A stretch of DNA of 64,000 nt from an uncultured Lacinutrix sp. (GTDB lineage: Bacteria; Bacteroidota; Bacteroidia; Flavobacteriales; Flavobacteriaceae), in contig NZ_CANMRQ010000009.1 in assembly GCF_947500325.1 (NCBI RefSeq), forward strand, positions 1 through 64,000, written 5' to 3'. The translations under genes and the position numbers were made by a program. Position 1 is the stretch's first letter. Every line of letters begins with the position of its first letter. Under the pieces are notes generated by a model, which saw nothing but the letters and a program-made list of their open reading frames with translations, was not told the DNA's origin and did not search any database. Positions 34,572 through 42,887 of the stretch are shown one piece after another.

Positions 34572-35840
34572 ATGAAAAAATTATTTTTCGGTGCTGCGGC
34601 ACTATTATTCTCGGGCGCAATATTCGCGCAAAACTCTTCTAACTCTACACAATCTGGTGATGATCAAAGAGTATACGTAAGACAAGCTGGTACAAACTTA
34701 ACTTCCGATGTTACACAAGGTAATGGCTCTGGTTTAGGTTCAAACAAAGCTCAAATATGGCAACAAGGAGACGCTAATAGCTCTGCAGTTGATCAAGAAG
34801 GAACTAATAACCAAGCTTATGTAGAGCAAGGTATTAGCTGGCCAGCACCAACTGGTAATTCTGTTACTATTAATCAAGGAAAAAATGATGATGGTAGTTA
34901 TGATAACAAAGCTAGAGTTGAGCAACATGGTGGATCTGGTAGTGCTACTACAATTGATCAAGATGGCGATGCAAACGAAGCTAGTTCTCATCAAGATGGA
35001 ATAGCAGGTTCTGTAGACATTGATCAAGCAGGTTCGGCTAATAAGTCTGAAGTTATACAAAACCTTGGTAGATATACAGATACTGGTAACAGTGCTACAA
35101 TTAGCCAAACTGGTACTAATAACCAAAGTTGGGCTAAGCAAGATGGTGATGGTAACACAATATATGCTACACAAACAGATTACAATAACAAGGCTGACCA
35201 AAAGCAAAACTCTATAGGAGCTTATGCTGGTAACACTGCTACTGTAGATCAATCATCTTCTGATAATAAAGCGAGACAACGTCAAGTTGGAGGTGGTAAC
35301 AATGCAACAGCAGTACAGCATGCTATTACTGGACCTGGTGTAAATAACTATGTTGAGCAAAATCAATATGGAGATGATAACACAGCTTTCTCTGATCAAG
35401 ATGGAGATGGTGGTATCGTTCGTCAAGATCAATATGGTAGTGATAATAACGCTACAGTTAATCAATATGCTCCTGGTACAGGAAACATAGTGTATCAAAG
35501 ACAAATGGGAAGCGGTAACACTGTATTCTCAGGTCAGTATGGAGGTAGTAATAACTTAGTTAGTACTTACCAAGATGATTTAAATACAGGTTTCACTTCT
35601 CAAACAGGAGATGGTAACCAAGCGTTATTAGTACAGAAGTCTCAAGGTGGTGCTGGTCATATGGCTAACATTACTCAAAATGGAATGGGTAACATGGCTA
35701 ATGTATTACAGTTAGGTCCTGATGGAGATTTTGCTGCTGATGGTGAAAATTGTGATTTCCAAGCGCCAAAAGACTTAAACTGTCCTAGTCCTTTGGATGA
35801 TATCGTTATTGACGATCCATGTCCAGCTCCATGTATCTAG
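34572..35840 (+). CDS. Major curlin-like amyloid subunit, copy 2
   Basis: The 422-residue paralogue has the same signal peptide as copy 1, encoded by nearly the same DNA (one difference in the first 60 coding bases). Curlin-type repeats fill the middle but have diverged from copy 1 in order and sequence. The C-terminal block resumes near identity (LLVQKSQGG to LQLGP, then the tail with cysteines 394, 404, 417 and 421). A tandem duplication with preserved ends and a changed middle explains this. It precedes the assembly operon, separated from it by a terminator. Confidence 0.88.
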   Translation: MKKLFFGAAALLFSGAIFAQNSSNSTQSGDDQRVYVRQAGTNLTSDVTQGNGSGLGSNKAQIWQQGDANSSAVDQEGTNNQAYVEQGISWPAPTGNSVTINQGKNDDGSYDNKARVEQHGGSGSATTIDQDGDANEASSHQDGIAGSVDIDQAGSANKSEVIQNLGRYTDTGNSATISQTGTNNQSWAKQDGDGNTIYATQTDYNNKADQKQNSIGAYAGNTATVDQSSSDNKARQRQVGGGNNATAVQHAITGPGVNNYVEQNQYGDDNTAFSDQDGDGGIVRQDQYGSDNNATVNQYAPGTGNIVYQRQMGSGNTVFSGQYGGSNNLVSTYQDDLNTGFTSQTGDGNQALLVQKSQGGAGHMANITQNGMGNMANVLQLGPDGDFAADGENCDFQAPKDLNCPSPLDDIVIDDPCPAPCI

Positions 35841-35894
35841 GATACTAGTATAGGATAAGTGATAGGGTTTTTAATAAATCTTATACATAAAATA

Positions 35895-35936
35895 TAAAAG
35901 GAGAGTGACTATATAGCAAGCACTCTCCTTTTTTAT
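35895..35936 (+). terminator. Terminator of curlin gene 2
   Basis: The 11-bp stem AAAGGAGAGTG / CACTCTCCTTT (35897-35907, 35921-35931) with a T-run. It would set curlin copy 2 apart from the assembly genes, or let through only part of the transcripts. Confidence 0.85.
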
Positions 35937-35961
35937 TTAAATAAAAAAATATAAATTAGAG

Positions 35962-35992
35962 AACATTATTACTGGAATTTAATAATAATGTT
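35962..35992 (+). promoter_or_regulatory. Inverted repeat before the curli assembly operon
   Basis: A perfect 10-bp inverted repeat AACATTATTA / TAATAATGTT (35962-35971, 35983-35992) lies 26 bp before the start of the small curlin gene. No consensus -7 element was found here, so a regulator-dependent promoter is possible. Confidence 0.4.
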
Positions 35993-36018
35993 TTGTATAA
36001 ATAATAAATTATAACAAA

Positions 36019-36549
36019 ATGAATCAGATTAAAAATAAATTAAGATGTCTTTTTGTAATTTGCTTTTTATGTGCTCAAATTAGTGTAAGCCAAACTTATT
36101 CTGATGATGTAAATGATAATGAATCTGTAACTGTTAATGGTACAAATGTTTCAGCTGGAGTATTTAACTCTTTTTTTAATGCACCACAAAGTATCACAAC
36201 CGCTCCTCAGGGAAGCTCTGTGTTTTTAACGCAAATAGGTGAGTCTAATCAGGCAACTGTAGCTGTAGCAGCACAAACATCAGATATTAATGTTTTACAA
36301 AATGGAAATGATAATGATGCAAATTTAATATATCAAGTGAAATCTGTATTTACAGATTTACAGCAAAATGGCGATAACAATTATGTATTAGATTATGCTA
36401 TTGATACAAATCAAGATGTGTCTTTAGATTTACAGCAAAATGGAGATAATTTGAATTTTGAAAGATTTGGGACTAATCAAATGTCTAAAAATATTAAATT
36501 CACTCAAACAGCAGCATCTCCAACAATTATTATAAGGAGTTTTAAATAA
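36019..36549 (+). CDS. Small curlin-repeat protein, CsgB-like nucleator candidate
   Basis: The 176-residue product has a signal peptide (cleavage near residue 24, after VSQ) and four to five curlin-like repeats (LTQIGESNQA, LQNGNDNDA, LQQNGDNNY, LQQNGDNL). The final repeat ends in hydrophobic and basic residues (PTIIIRSFK), resembling CsgB, whose basic last repeat anchors it to the cell and seeds CsgA. It lacks the Cys tail of the two large curlins. It is 2 bp before the CsgE gene and first in the assembly operon. Confidence 0.75.
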   Translation: MNQIKNKLRCLFVICFLCAQISVSQTYSDDVNDNESVTVNGTNVSAGVFNSFFNAPQSITTAPQGSSVFLTQIGESNQATVAVAAQTSDINVLQNGNDNDANLIYQVKSVFTDLQQNGDNNYVLDYAIDTNQDVSLDLQQNGDNLNFERFGTNQMSKNIKFTQTAASPTIIIRSFK

Positions 36550-36551
36550 AA

Positions 36552-37358
36552 ATGAAACTAAAAGAAACTGTTTTACTTATTGTATTTCTAAATGTGTGTA
36601 TAAATATATCTGCGCAAAAATACTTTAATAAAGAGGTTAAAGCAGTTATTAAAATAGATAAAACAAGTGAGTTTTTTACCTTTACTGCTACGGCAGAAAA
36701 TTTAACACCTTCTGATCTTAGTTTGAGATATGAATTTACTGTTTATAAAACAGATAGTAATGGTAATACATCTAATTCTAAACAGGACAACCGCTTTTTT
36801 TTTAATGGTAGTGATAAAAAAGTATTATCTTCAGTAAATGTAAATGTAAGCTCTAAGGATAAAATAATAATATTATTATTAATATATCCAATTAGTAATG
36901 ATAAAACTCAAGGAGCCATTGGAAAAGACCGGATAGTAATAACTGGTAAAAAAAATGAAGTTGGACTAAATATAGAATTAAGTAAAGAAAGAGTAAAAGA
37001 AATAGAAAGTAAAAAGAATTCTCAAGACCAAGATACATCTGCTAAGGACGGAGTGTTTCTAGAAGGTCTTGTTATACAAAAAACATTAACTAAATCAGGT
37101 AGAGATTTTTATCGTTACTTTTACTCAGAATATTATAATAGACAGATTAAAAGCCCTAAAAATATAGTAATTGAAGAAGTGCCAGGGCAAAGAAGAAGCA
37201 CTAGAATATCTGTAAAAGTAGATGGGCAATTAGTATGGCAATTTTTTGCAAGACCCAAAAAGGATTATTTAAAAGAAATGGCCTTTACTAGTTTAAAAAG
37301 ATGCCTTATATATTTACAACAATTACAAAGACAAAAACAAACCTTAACACGCTATTAA
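36552..37358 (+). CDS. csgE: CsgE with an N-terminal CsgH-like domain
   Basis: The 268-residue product has a signal peptide (about 1-21). Residues about 165-260 are the CsgE domain (LVIQKTLTKSGRDFYRYF, VIEEVPGQRRSTRISV, VWQFFARP), the periplasmic adaptor that closes the CsgG pore and guides curlin. E. coli CsgE is only about 130 residues. Residues about 28-130 form an extra beta-rich domain with YEFTVYKTDSNGNTSNSKQD near 60 and VLSSVNVNVSS near 91. This pattern resembles CsgH, the curlin chaperone of Alphaproteobacteria; this match is from memory of the family and needs a profile search. Confidence 0.85.
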   Translation: MKLKETVLLIVFLNVCINISAQKYFNKEVKAVIKIDKTSEFFTFTATAENLTPSDLSLRYEFTVYKTDSNGNTSNSKQDNRFFFNGSDKKVLSSVNVNVSSKDKIIILLLIYPISNDKTQGAIGKDRIVITGKKNEVGLNIELSKERVKEIESKKNSQDQDTSAKDGVFLEGLVIQKTLTKSGRDFYRYFYSEYYNRQIKSPKNIVIEEVPGQRRSTRISVKVDGQLVWQFFARPKKDYLKEMAFTSLKRCLIYLQQLQRQKQTLTRY

Positions 37359-37360
37359 AA

Positions 37361-37777
37361 ATGAAACTTAAGTTATTTTTTATGTTATTTTTTATAACTA
37401 CAACTACAACTATAGCTGTAGCACAGCAGTTTAGTTATAAACCATTAAATCCTGCTTTTGGAGGAGAAACATTTAATTACAATTGGTTATTGAGTTCTGC
37501 AACTGCTCAAAACGGATTTGAAGAACCAACAACAGCGAGAACACAACAGTCAGCTTTAGACAGGTTTGGGGCAAGTTTAAATCAACAAGTTTTAAACCAA
37601 ATTTCGAGATCTTTATTATCTCAACAGCTTCAGGCTGTTGGAGACTTTAATCAAGAAGGAACATTTACTTTTGGTTCTCTTAATGTTGAAATATTTGATT
37701 CGGAAGAAGGCTTAGTGATTAATATTCTGGATACTTCTAATGGAGAAGAAACTCAAGTTATTGTTCCTAACCCCTAA
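37361..37777 (+). CDS. csgF: Curli assembly protein CsgF
   Basis: The 138-residue product has a signal peptide (to about residue 22, IAVAQ) followed by the CsgF signature FSYKPLNPAFGGETFNYNWLLSSA. In E. coli this segment binds inside the CsgG channel and CsgF couples the nucleator to the pore. I chose the ATG at 37361, 2 bp after the csgE stop, because a longer frame from 37301 overlaps csgE and would place 20 non-signal residues before the signal peptide. Confidence 0.92.
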   Translation: MKLKLFFMLFFITTTTTIAVAQQFSYKPLNPAFGGETFNYNWLLSSATAQNGFEEPTTARTQQSALDRFGASLNQQVLNQISRSLLSQQLQAVGDFNQEGTFTFGSLNVEIFDSEEGLVINILDTSNGEETQVIVPNP

Positions 37778-37786
37778 TTAGATTAT

Positions 37787-39292
37787 ATGAATAATTACCT
37801 TAAATCTGCAACCTACGTTTTTGTATGCTTGTTTATTAGCTCTTGTGGTACATATTTTAATCAACCATTTACACAAGAACCTTCTAGAATTGGAGAGTAT
37901 TCAAAATCCACAAATATTCTTTTAGATTTACCACCTGCTAAAGACCCAGTAGAAATTGCTGTATATAATTTTAGTGATCAAACTGGACAGTATAAAGCGG
38001 TTGAATCTGGTAGTACTTTTAGTACAGCTGTAACTCAAGGTGCAACAACTATACTTATAAAAGCTCTAGGAGACTCTGGATGGTTTGTTCCTGTAGAGAG
38101 AGAAAATTTTAATAACCTTTCTACAGAACGGAATATTATAAGAAATACAAAACAAGAATATATTAAAGGATTAAACCCTAATGAACCACCACTGCCACCA
38201 TTATTATATGCCGGATTAATGCTTGAAGGTGGTATTATATCTTATGATACCAATATTGTTACTGGTGGAGCAGGAGCAAGATATTTTGGGGTTGGAGGAT
38301 CTGCAAGATATAGGCAAGATAGAATTACGGTTTATCTAAGAGCTGTATCTACAAGTAGTGGTGAGATTTTGAAGACGATTTATGTGTCTAAAACAATATT
38401 GTCTCAAGCTGTTGATGTTAGTCTATTTCGTTTTGTTAAGTTTCAAAGGTTGCTAGAAGCAGAAACAGGGTTCACTCAAAACGAACCAGTACAACTAGCT
38501 GTAAAAGATGCTATAGAAAAAGCTGTTCATGATCTTATTGTTGAAGGTATAAAAGATGGATATTGGAAAACAAAAGCTGGAGAAGAAGTTGATAATTTAA
38601 TTATAGATAATTATAATAAAGAGTTAGAAGAGGCTAATTCAACACATTTGTTCAATAGATTTACTTTTAAAAGAAGAACAGAAAATGTTATAAGCGGATC
38701 AATAGGAGCTACAAAAATAAATGGTGATTATGTGAATTCGCAATATAAATTAAATACAAGTATAGGGTATAAAAGATACATTAATAAACATTTTAATTTA
38801 AATCTTAGCGTTAACAAATTTAATTTAGCAAATGAGAATTTATTTAATAAAAGTTTTGTGTCTATAGATGCTAATTTGGAGTATAATATTATTCCATTTG
38901 ATAAACTATCGCCATATATATATATAGGCGGAGGAACTAATATTTCTAACGATTTTAATAATATTGATCCAAAAATTCAATTTGGTGGAGGCTTAGAGTA
39001 TTTAGTTACCGATAGAATAGGAATTGCTCTTTTTGCAGAAAATAATATGGTTTTTAGTGATCTTGTTGATGGTTTAGAAAGAGGAGAAAGAGATGATATG
39101 TATTTTAAAGTTGGTTTAGGATTAAATTTTTATATAGGAAATTATAATACTAAAAAAGATATTGAAAGAGCAAAAGAGCGAGAGAGAAGAAAAGAACTAA
39201 AAAAAATAAAAAGGCAGAATATAGAAAAAGCCTTGTATAATGATAAGGCTAAAAAAGCAGAAGAGAAACAAGAAGAAGATGGCCAGAATTAA
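37787..39292 (+). CDS. csgG: CsgG secretion channel with extra C-terminal beta-barrel
   Basis: The 501-residue product has a lipobox FISSC (Cys20). Residues about 25-285 are the CsgG domain (VAVYNFSDQTGQYK-type start near 57, WFVPVERENFNNLSTER near 100, AGLMLEGGIISYD near 145), which forms the nonameric curlin export pore. Residues about 300-455 are a second part with alternating strands (SGSIGATKI, SIGYKRYI, YIYIGGGTNIS, KVGLGLNFYIG), typical of an eight-stranded outer-membrane barrel. A charged helical tail (about 460-501) ends the chain. E. coli CsgG is 277 residues, so the barrel and tail are additions. Confidence 0.93.
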   Translation: MNNYLKSATYVFVCLFISSCGTYFNQPFTQEPSRIGEYSKSTNILLDLPPAKDPVEIAVYNFSDQTGQYKAVESGSTFSTAVTQGATTILIKALGDSGWFVPVERENFNNLSTERNIIRNTKQEYIKGLNPNEPPLPPLLYAGLMLEGGIISYDTNIVTGGAGARYFGVGGSARYRQDRITVYLRAVSTSSGEILKTIYVSKTILSQAVDVSLFRFVKFQRLLEAETGFTQNEPVQLAVKDAIEKAVHDLIVEGIKDGYWKTKAGEEVDNLIIDNYNKELEEANSTHLFNRFTFKRRTENVISGSIGATKINGDYVNSQYKLNTSIGYKRYINKHFNLNLSVNKFNLANENLFNKSFVSIDANLEYNIIPFDKLSPYIYIGGGTNISNDFNNIDPKIQFGGGLEYLVTDRIGIALFAENNMVFSDLVDGLERGERDDMYFKVGLGLNFYIGNYNTKKDIERAKERERRKELKKIKRQNIEKALYNDKAKKAEEKQEEDGQN

Positions 39293-39308
39293 TATAAAAA
39301 AATTGAAA

Positions 39309-40835
39309 ATGAAAACGATTAAAAATATAGTCTTGTTTTTTGCTACCATACTGTTTTTTACAGCATGTAGTGAAAATCAGATTGACGGTGTTAAAGTTGG
39401 TTCTATAAATGGTAAAGTGGTAAGTGAAGGCACGAATACACCATTGGAAAACGTAAAAATATCTACAAATCCTTCTTCTAGTACTACTTTTACAGATGAT
39501 GAGGGTAACTTTGTTTTAAATAATGTAGAAGTTCAAACCTATTCAGTTCAAGCAGAATTGGGAGGTTATGTAACCTCTTTTGAGTCTGCTACGGTTATAG
39601 AAGATGCTGCAGCTACAGTTGCTTTTGAATTAATTACATCTAACGCAAATAATCAACCACCAACAACTCCTAATTTAGTATTTCCTGAAGATTTATCTAC
39701 AGAAGTATCATTGGATGTAGAATTTACTTGGGAAGCTTCAGATCCAGATTCTAATGATGAATTAACATATGTTTTAGAGTTGAGAAATGGTATTACAAAT
39801 GATGTTGAATTATTTGAAACAGCTCAAGATACTTTTTATCTAGCAACAAATCTAGAGTTATCTACTACTTATTTTTGGCAAGTAAAAGTAAGTGATGGTA
39901 TTAATGATGAGGTTGTATCTCCAGTTAGTCAATTTACAACTATTACTGTGCCAGATAATCCATTAGTGTTTGTTAAAGAGGAGAATGGGAATAGTGTTAT
40001 TTATTCAGGTAAAAAAAGTACTAATGATGGTACAGGAATAATAATAGATGTTGATTTATTAAAACTTACAAGTGAGACCAATAATAGCTTTAGACCTAGA
40101 GCAAATACAACGCTTAATAAAATAGCATATTTTAGAACAGTTGGAGGTAACACGCATCTTTTTGTCATGAATAGTGATGGATCTAATAAAACACAAGCAA
40201 CTTCTTCTATTCCAGTTGCAGGGTTTCGAGCAGATCATTTAGATTTTTGTTGGGCACAAAATGGAAGTAAATTATATTATCCTAATTTTGATAAATTGTA
40301 TCAAATAAATCCTAACGGAAGCGGTGTTTCTCAAATATACCAAACAACAGATGGTTCTTTTATTTCTGAAGTGCAAGAAACGTTATTAGATAGTGATTTA
40401 TTACTATTAAAAACCAATACGTCAGATGGATATAACGCAAGAATTTTTACCGTAAGATTATCTACAGGGATGGAAGAGACAGTTGTTGTTGAAAACCTTT
40501 CAGGAGCTTTAGGAGGTATCGATATTACTGCTAATGGAAATGAAATAGTATATACAAGAGATGTTTCGGGTTCAGAAAATGCAAATTATCGTCAGTTTGA
40601 AAGTAGAATATTTCTTTTTGATGTAGCGAGTTTAGTTAGCACGCAATTGCCATCAGGAACAGTTTCAGGAGAAAATGATTTAGATGTAAAGTATTCACCA
40701 GATGAAGGTTCTCTTATTTTTACTAGGGTTTTGAATAATATTTCTGCGATACCAATTGTAATGACATATCAATTTGGAGTTTCTAATGAAGAAAGTCAAC
40801 AATTTAGTGCTGGATCAATGCCAGACTGGGATTGA
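39309..40835 (+). CDS. Curli-operon lipoprotein with CarboxypepD-like, Fn3-like and propeller domains
   Basis: The 508-residue product has a lipobox ending TAC (Cys20). A carboxypeptidase-regulatory-like fold (GKVVSEGTNTPLENVKIS near 35) comes first, then a fibronectin type III-like domain (FTWEASDPDSNDELTYVLEL near 145), and then a TolB-like beta-propeller of about 270 residues (VMNSDGSNKTQ, YSPDEGSLIFTR). The ATG at 39309 was chosen since the longer frame overlaps csgG and hides the signal. It is 16 bp after csgG and so part of the curli operon. No curli gene set I know contains it; a role in surface anchoring of fibres is inference. Confidence 0.75.
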   Translation: MKTIKNIVLFFATILFFTACSENQIDGVKVGSINGKVVSEGTNTPLENVKISTNPSSSTTFTDDEGNFVLNNVEVQTYSVQAELGGYVTSFESATVIEDAAATVAFELITSNANNQPPTTPNLVFPEDLSTEVSLDVEFTWEASDPDSNDELTYVLELRNGITNDVELFETAQDTFYLATNLELSTTYFWQVKVSDGINDEVVSPVSQFTTITVPDNPLVFVKEENGNSVIYSGKKSTNDGTGIIIDVDLLKLTSETNNSFRPRANTTLNKIAYFRTVGGNTHLFVMNSDGSNKTQATSSIPVAGFRADHLDFCWAQNGSKLYYPNFDKLYQINPNGSGVSQIYQTTDGSFISEVQETLLDSDLLLLKTNTSDGYNARIFTVRLSTGMEETVVVENLSGALGGIDITANGNEIVYTRDVSGSENANYRQFESRIFLFDVASLVSTQLPSGTVSGENDLDVKYSPDEGSLIFTRVLNNISAIPIVMTYQFGVSNEESQQFSAGSMPDWD

Positions 40836-40856
40836 TAATTTAATAAACTTAATTGA

Positions 40857-40894
40857 AAAGAAGCACGCAATATAATTTGTGTGCTTTTTATTTA
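40857..40894 (+). terminator. Curli operon terminator
   Basis: The 10-bp stem AAGCACGCAA / TTGTGTGCTT (one G-U pair; 40861-40870, 40881-40890) is followed by TTTTATTT. Confidence 0.8.
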
Positions 40895-40906
40895 TAAATA
40901 TCTTTG
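40877..40906 (+). promoter_or_regulatory. purM promoter inside the curli terminator
   Basis: TTG at 40877-40879, spacer of 19, TATCTTTG at 40899-40906: full consensus. The -33 element lies in the loop and 3' arm of the curli terminator hairpin, so readthrough and initiation may interfere. Confidence 0.7.
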
Positions 40907-40923
40907 CAGTTCAATACACAACT

Positions 40924-42102
40924 ATGAGTCAAGATATAAGTAAGCGTTACAGTCAAAGAGGAGTATCAGCATCAAAAGAAGATGTGCATAATGCGATCAA
41001 AACTATAGATAAAGGTTTGTTTCCTAAAGCTTTTTGTAAGATTGTTCCAGACTATCTTACTAATGATGATGACTATTGTTTGATAATGCATGCAGATGGT
41101 GCAGGAACTAAAAGCGCATTAGCATACATGTACTGGAAAGAAACTGGAGATATTTCTGTTTGGAAAGGTATTGCTCAAGATGCTTTGATAATGAATATTG
41201 ATGACTTATTGTGTGTTGGAGCAACAGATAATATTATGTTGTCATCTACTATAGGAAGAAATAAAAATCTAATTACAGGTGATGTTATCGCTGCTATTAT
41301 TAATGGTACTGAAGAATTAATTTCCGATTTAAAATCACATGGAGTTACCATTCATTCTACTGGAGGAGAAACTGCAGACGTAGGTGATTTGGTTCGTACT
41401 ATTATTGTAGACTCTACAGTAACGGCAAGAATGAAGCGAAAAGATGTTATTGATAATGCAAATATTAAAGCAGGTGATGTTATTGTTGGATTAGAAAGTT
41501 TTGGACAAGCTACCTATGAAAAAGAATACAATGGCGGTATGGGAAGTAATGGTTTAACTTCAGCTAGACATGATGTTTTTGATAATTATTTAGCAAAAAA
41601 ATACCCAGAAAGCTTTGATGCTGCTGTGCCAGAAGATTTGGTGTATTCAGGACGTATGAAGTTAACAGATACTGTAGAAAATAGTCCTATAGATGCGGGG
41701 AAATTAGTGTTGTCACCTACAAGAACTTATGCTCCTATTATAAAAGAAATACTGTCTAAATATAACTCGGGAACCATTCATGGTATGGTGCATTGTTCTG
41801 GAGGAGCGCAAACAAAAATTCTTCATTTTATTAATGATTTGCATATAGTAAAAGATAATTTATTTCCAATCCCTCCATTATTTAAATTAATACAAGAGCA
41901 ATCTAAAACAGATTGGAAAGAGATGTATCAAGTTTTTAACTGTGGTCATAGAATGGAGTTATATGTTTCGCCAGAAATAGCAGAAGAAATTATAACAATT
42001 TCTCAAAGCTATAATGTTAAAGCACAAATAATTGGTAAGGTAGAAGCTTCAATTTCTAAAAAACTAACAATTAAAAGTGAATACGGTATTTTTGAATATT
42101 AA
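40924..42102 (+). CDS. purM: Phosphoribosylformylglycinamidine cyclo-ligase-type protein (PurM-like)
   Basis: The 392-residue product belongs to the AIR synthase-related family, which makes aminoimidazole ribonucleotide in purine synthesis. Visible family blocks are DGAGTKSALAYMY near residue 58, the metal and ATP region AQDALIMNIDDLLCVGATD near 84, STGGETADVGDL near 147, and MVHCSGGAQTK near 293. This long PurM-like type is usual in Bacteroidota. The ATG at 40924 follows the promoter at 40899-40906; an upstream ATG at 40879 lies before the promoter and is rejected. Confidence 0.9.
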   Translation: MSQDISKRYSQRGVSASKEDVHNAIKTIDKGLFPKAFCKIVPDYLTNDDDYCLIMHADGAGTKSALAYMYWKETGDISVWKGIAQDALIMNIDDLLCVGATDNIMLSSTIGRNKNLITGDVIAAIINGTEELISDLKSHGVTIHSTGGETADVGDLVRTIIVDSTVTARMKRKDVIDNANIKAGDVIVGLESFGQATYEKEYNGGMGSNGLTSARHDVFDNYLAKKYPESFDAAVPEDLVYSGRMKLTDTVENSPIDAGKLVLSPTRTYAPIIKEILSKYNSGTIHGMVHCSGGAQTKILHFINDLHIVKDNLFPIPPLFKLIQEQSKTDWKEMYQVFNCGHRMELYVSPEIAEEIITISQSYNVKAQIIGKVEASISKKLTIKSEYGIFEY

Positions 42103-42147
42103 TTTTATTTCACTATATTTAGTTTAACCAATAGTTAAACCAATCTT

Positions 42148-42843
42148 TTGTTAAAGAAAGTACTAATTACCCTAACCATAGTACTTGTTCTTATTAATAT
42201 CTTTTTAATTAATACTTACGGGTATTATGAAAGGCGATTAATAAGGCTTATCTCTATAGGTGCTTATTTTTTAGTTTTTATATATTATAGTGGGGCTAAG
42301 AATAAGAATATCTTGTTGGTTTTTAGTCTTCTCATATCTGTAGATATTCTTGGGTTGTTTTTTGAAAAAGGATTAGTAAGTATAATTGGCCCCTTAATAA
42401 AATTAATTTCTTATTTTTTTATAATTAAAGAAGTTATAAAAAAAATAAAGTTTAAAAAGATTAACAAACCAATATACTTTTTCTTAGGAGTAGTAATTTT
42501 ACTAAACTTATTACTCGTCTATCAAACAGTATGGTCTACGTTTTTAAAAATTAATAATTATATAGAAAGTGCCGTTTATATTGTTTATGGCTCAATAAAT
42601 GTTGCGGTATGTATTGCTGCATTAAATTATAATTTTAGATATGGCACTAATCGCTCAATTTATTATCTCTATTTTGTTTTTGCATTAGTTCTATCAGATG
42701 CATGTTGGTTTATTGCATATTACTTAGATTCCAATTCTGCATTTTATTTTGATATCTTATTTTATTTAGTAGCATTATGTTTTATTATTTTATATGCATT
42801 GGATACTAAAAATCAAGATGATGTTTTGTTAATTGAAGATTGA
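42148..42843 (+). CDS. Multi-helix membrane protein, YhhN-like, paralogue 1
   Basis: The 231-residue product has about seven to eight membrane helices and a short acidic tail ending DDVLLIED. The layout (SADxxG-like VDILGLFF near residue 67, NYNFRYGTNRS near 153, ALVLSDACWF near 173) recalls lysoplasmalogenase/YhhN proteins, but the key motifs are too diverged for a firm assignment. Start is a TTG. The next gene is a clear paralogue. Confidence 0.65.
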   Translation: MLKKVLITLTIVLVLINIFLINTYGYYERRLIRLISIGAYFLVFIYYSGAKNKNILLVFSLLISVDILGLFFEKGLVSIIGPLIKLISYFFIIKEVIKKIKFKKINKPIYFFLGVVILLNLLLVYQTVWSTFLKINNYIESAVYIVYGSINVAVCIAALNYNFRYGTNRSIYYLYFVFALVLSDACWFIAYYLDSNSAFYFDILFYLVALCFIILYALDTKNQDDVLLIED

Positions 42844-42887
42844 TCTTTAATTAAAGTAATTGTTTCTAACCATAAATAAATTTTTTA

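Noticed and set aside
34740-35252. 170-residue antisense frame inside curlin copy 2
   Set aside because: It mirrors the biased codons of the repeats; the product is a Ser/Ile/Thr-rich string without motifs, and the plus-strand gene has clear repeats, signal and promoter.
37301-37360. N-terminal extension of CsgF
   Set aside because: Overlaps csgE and would hide the signal peptide that starts at 37361.
39240-39308. N-terminal extension of the curli-operon lipoprotein
   Set aside because: Overlaps csgG out of frame and puts Lys-rich residues before a clear lipoprotein signal at 39309.
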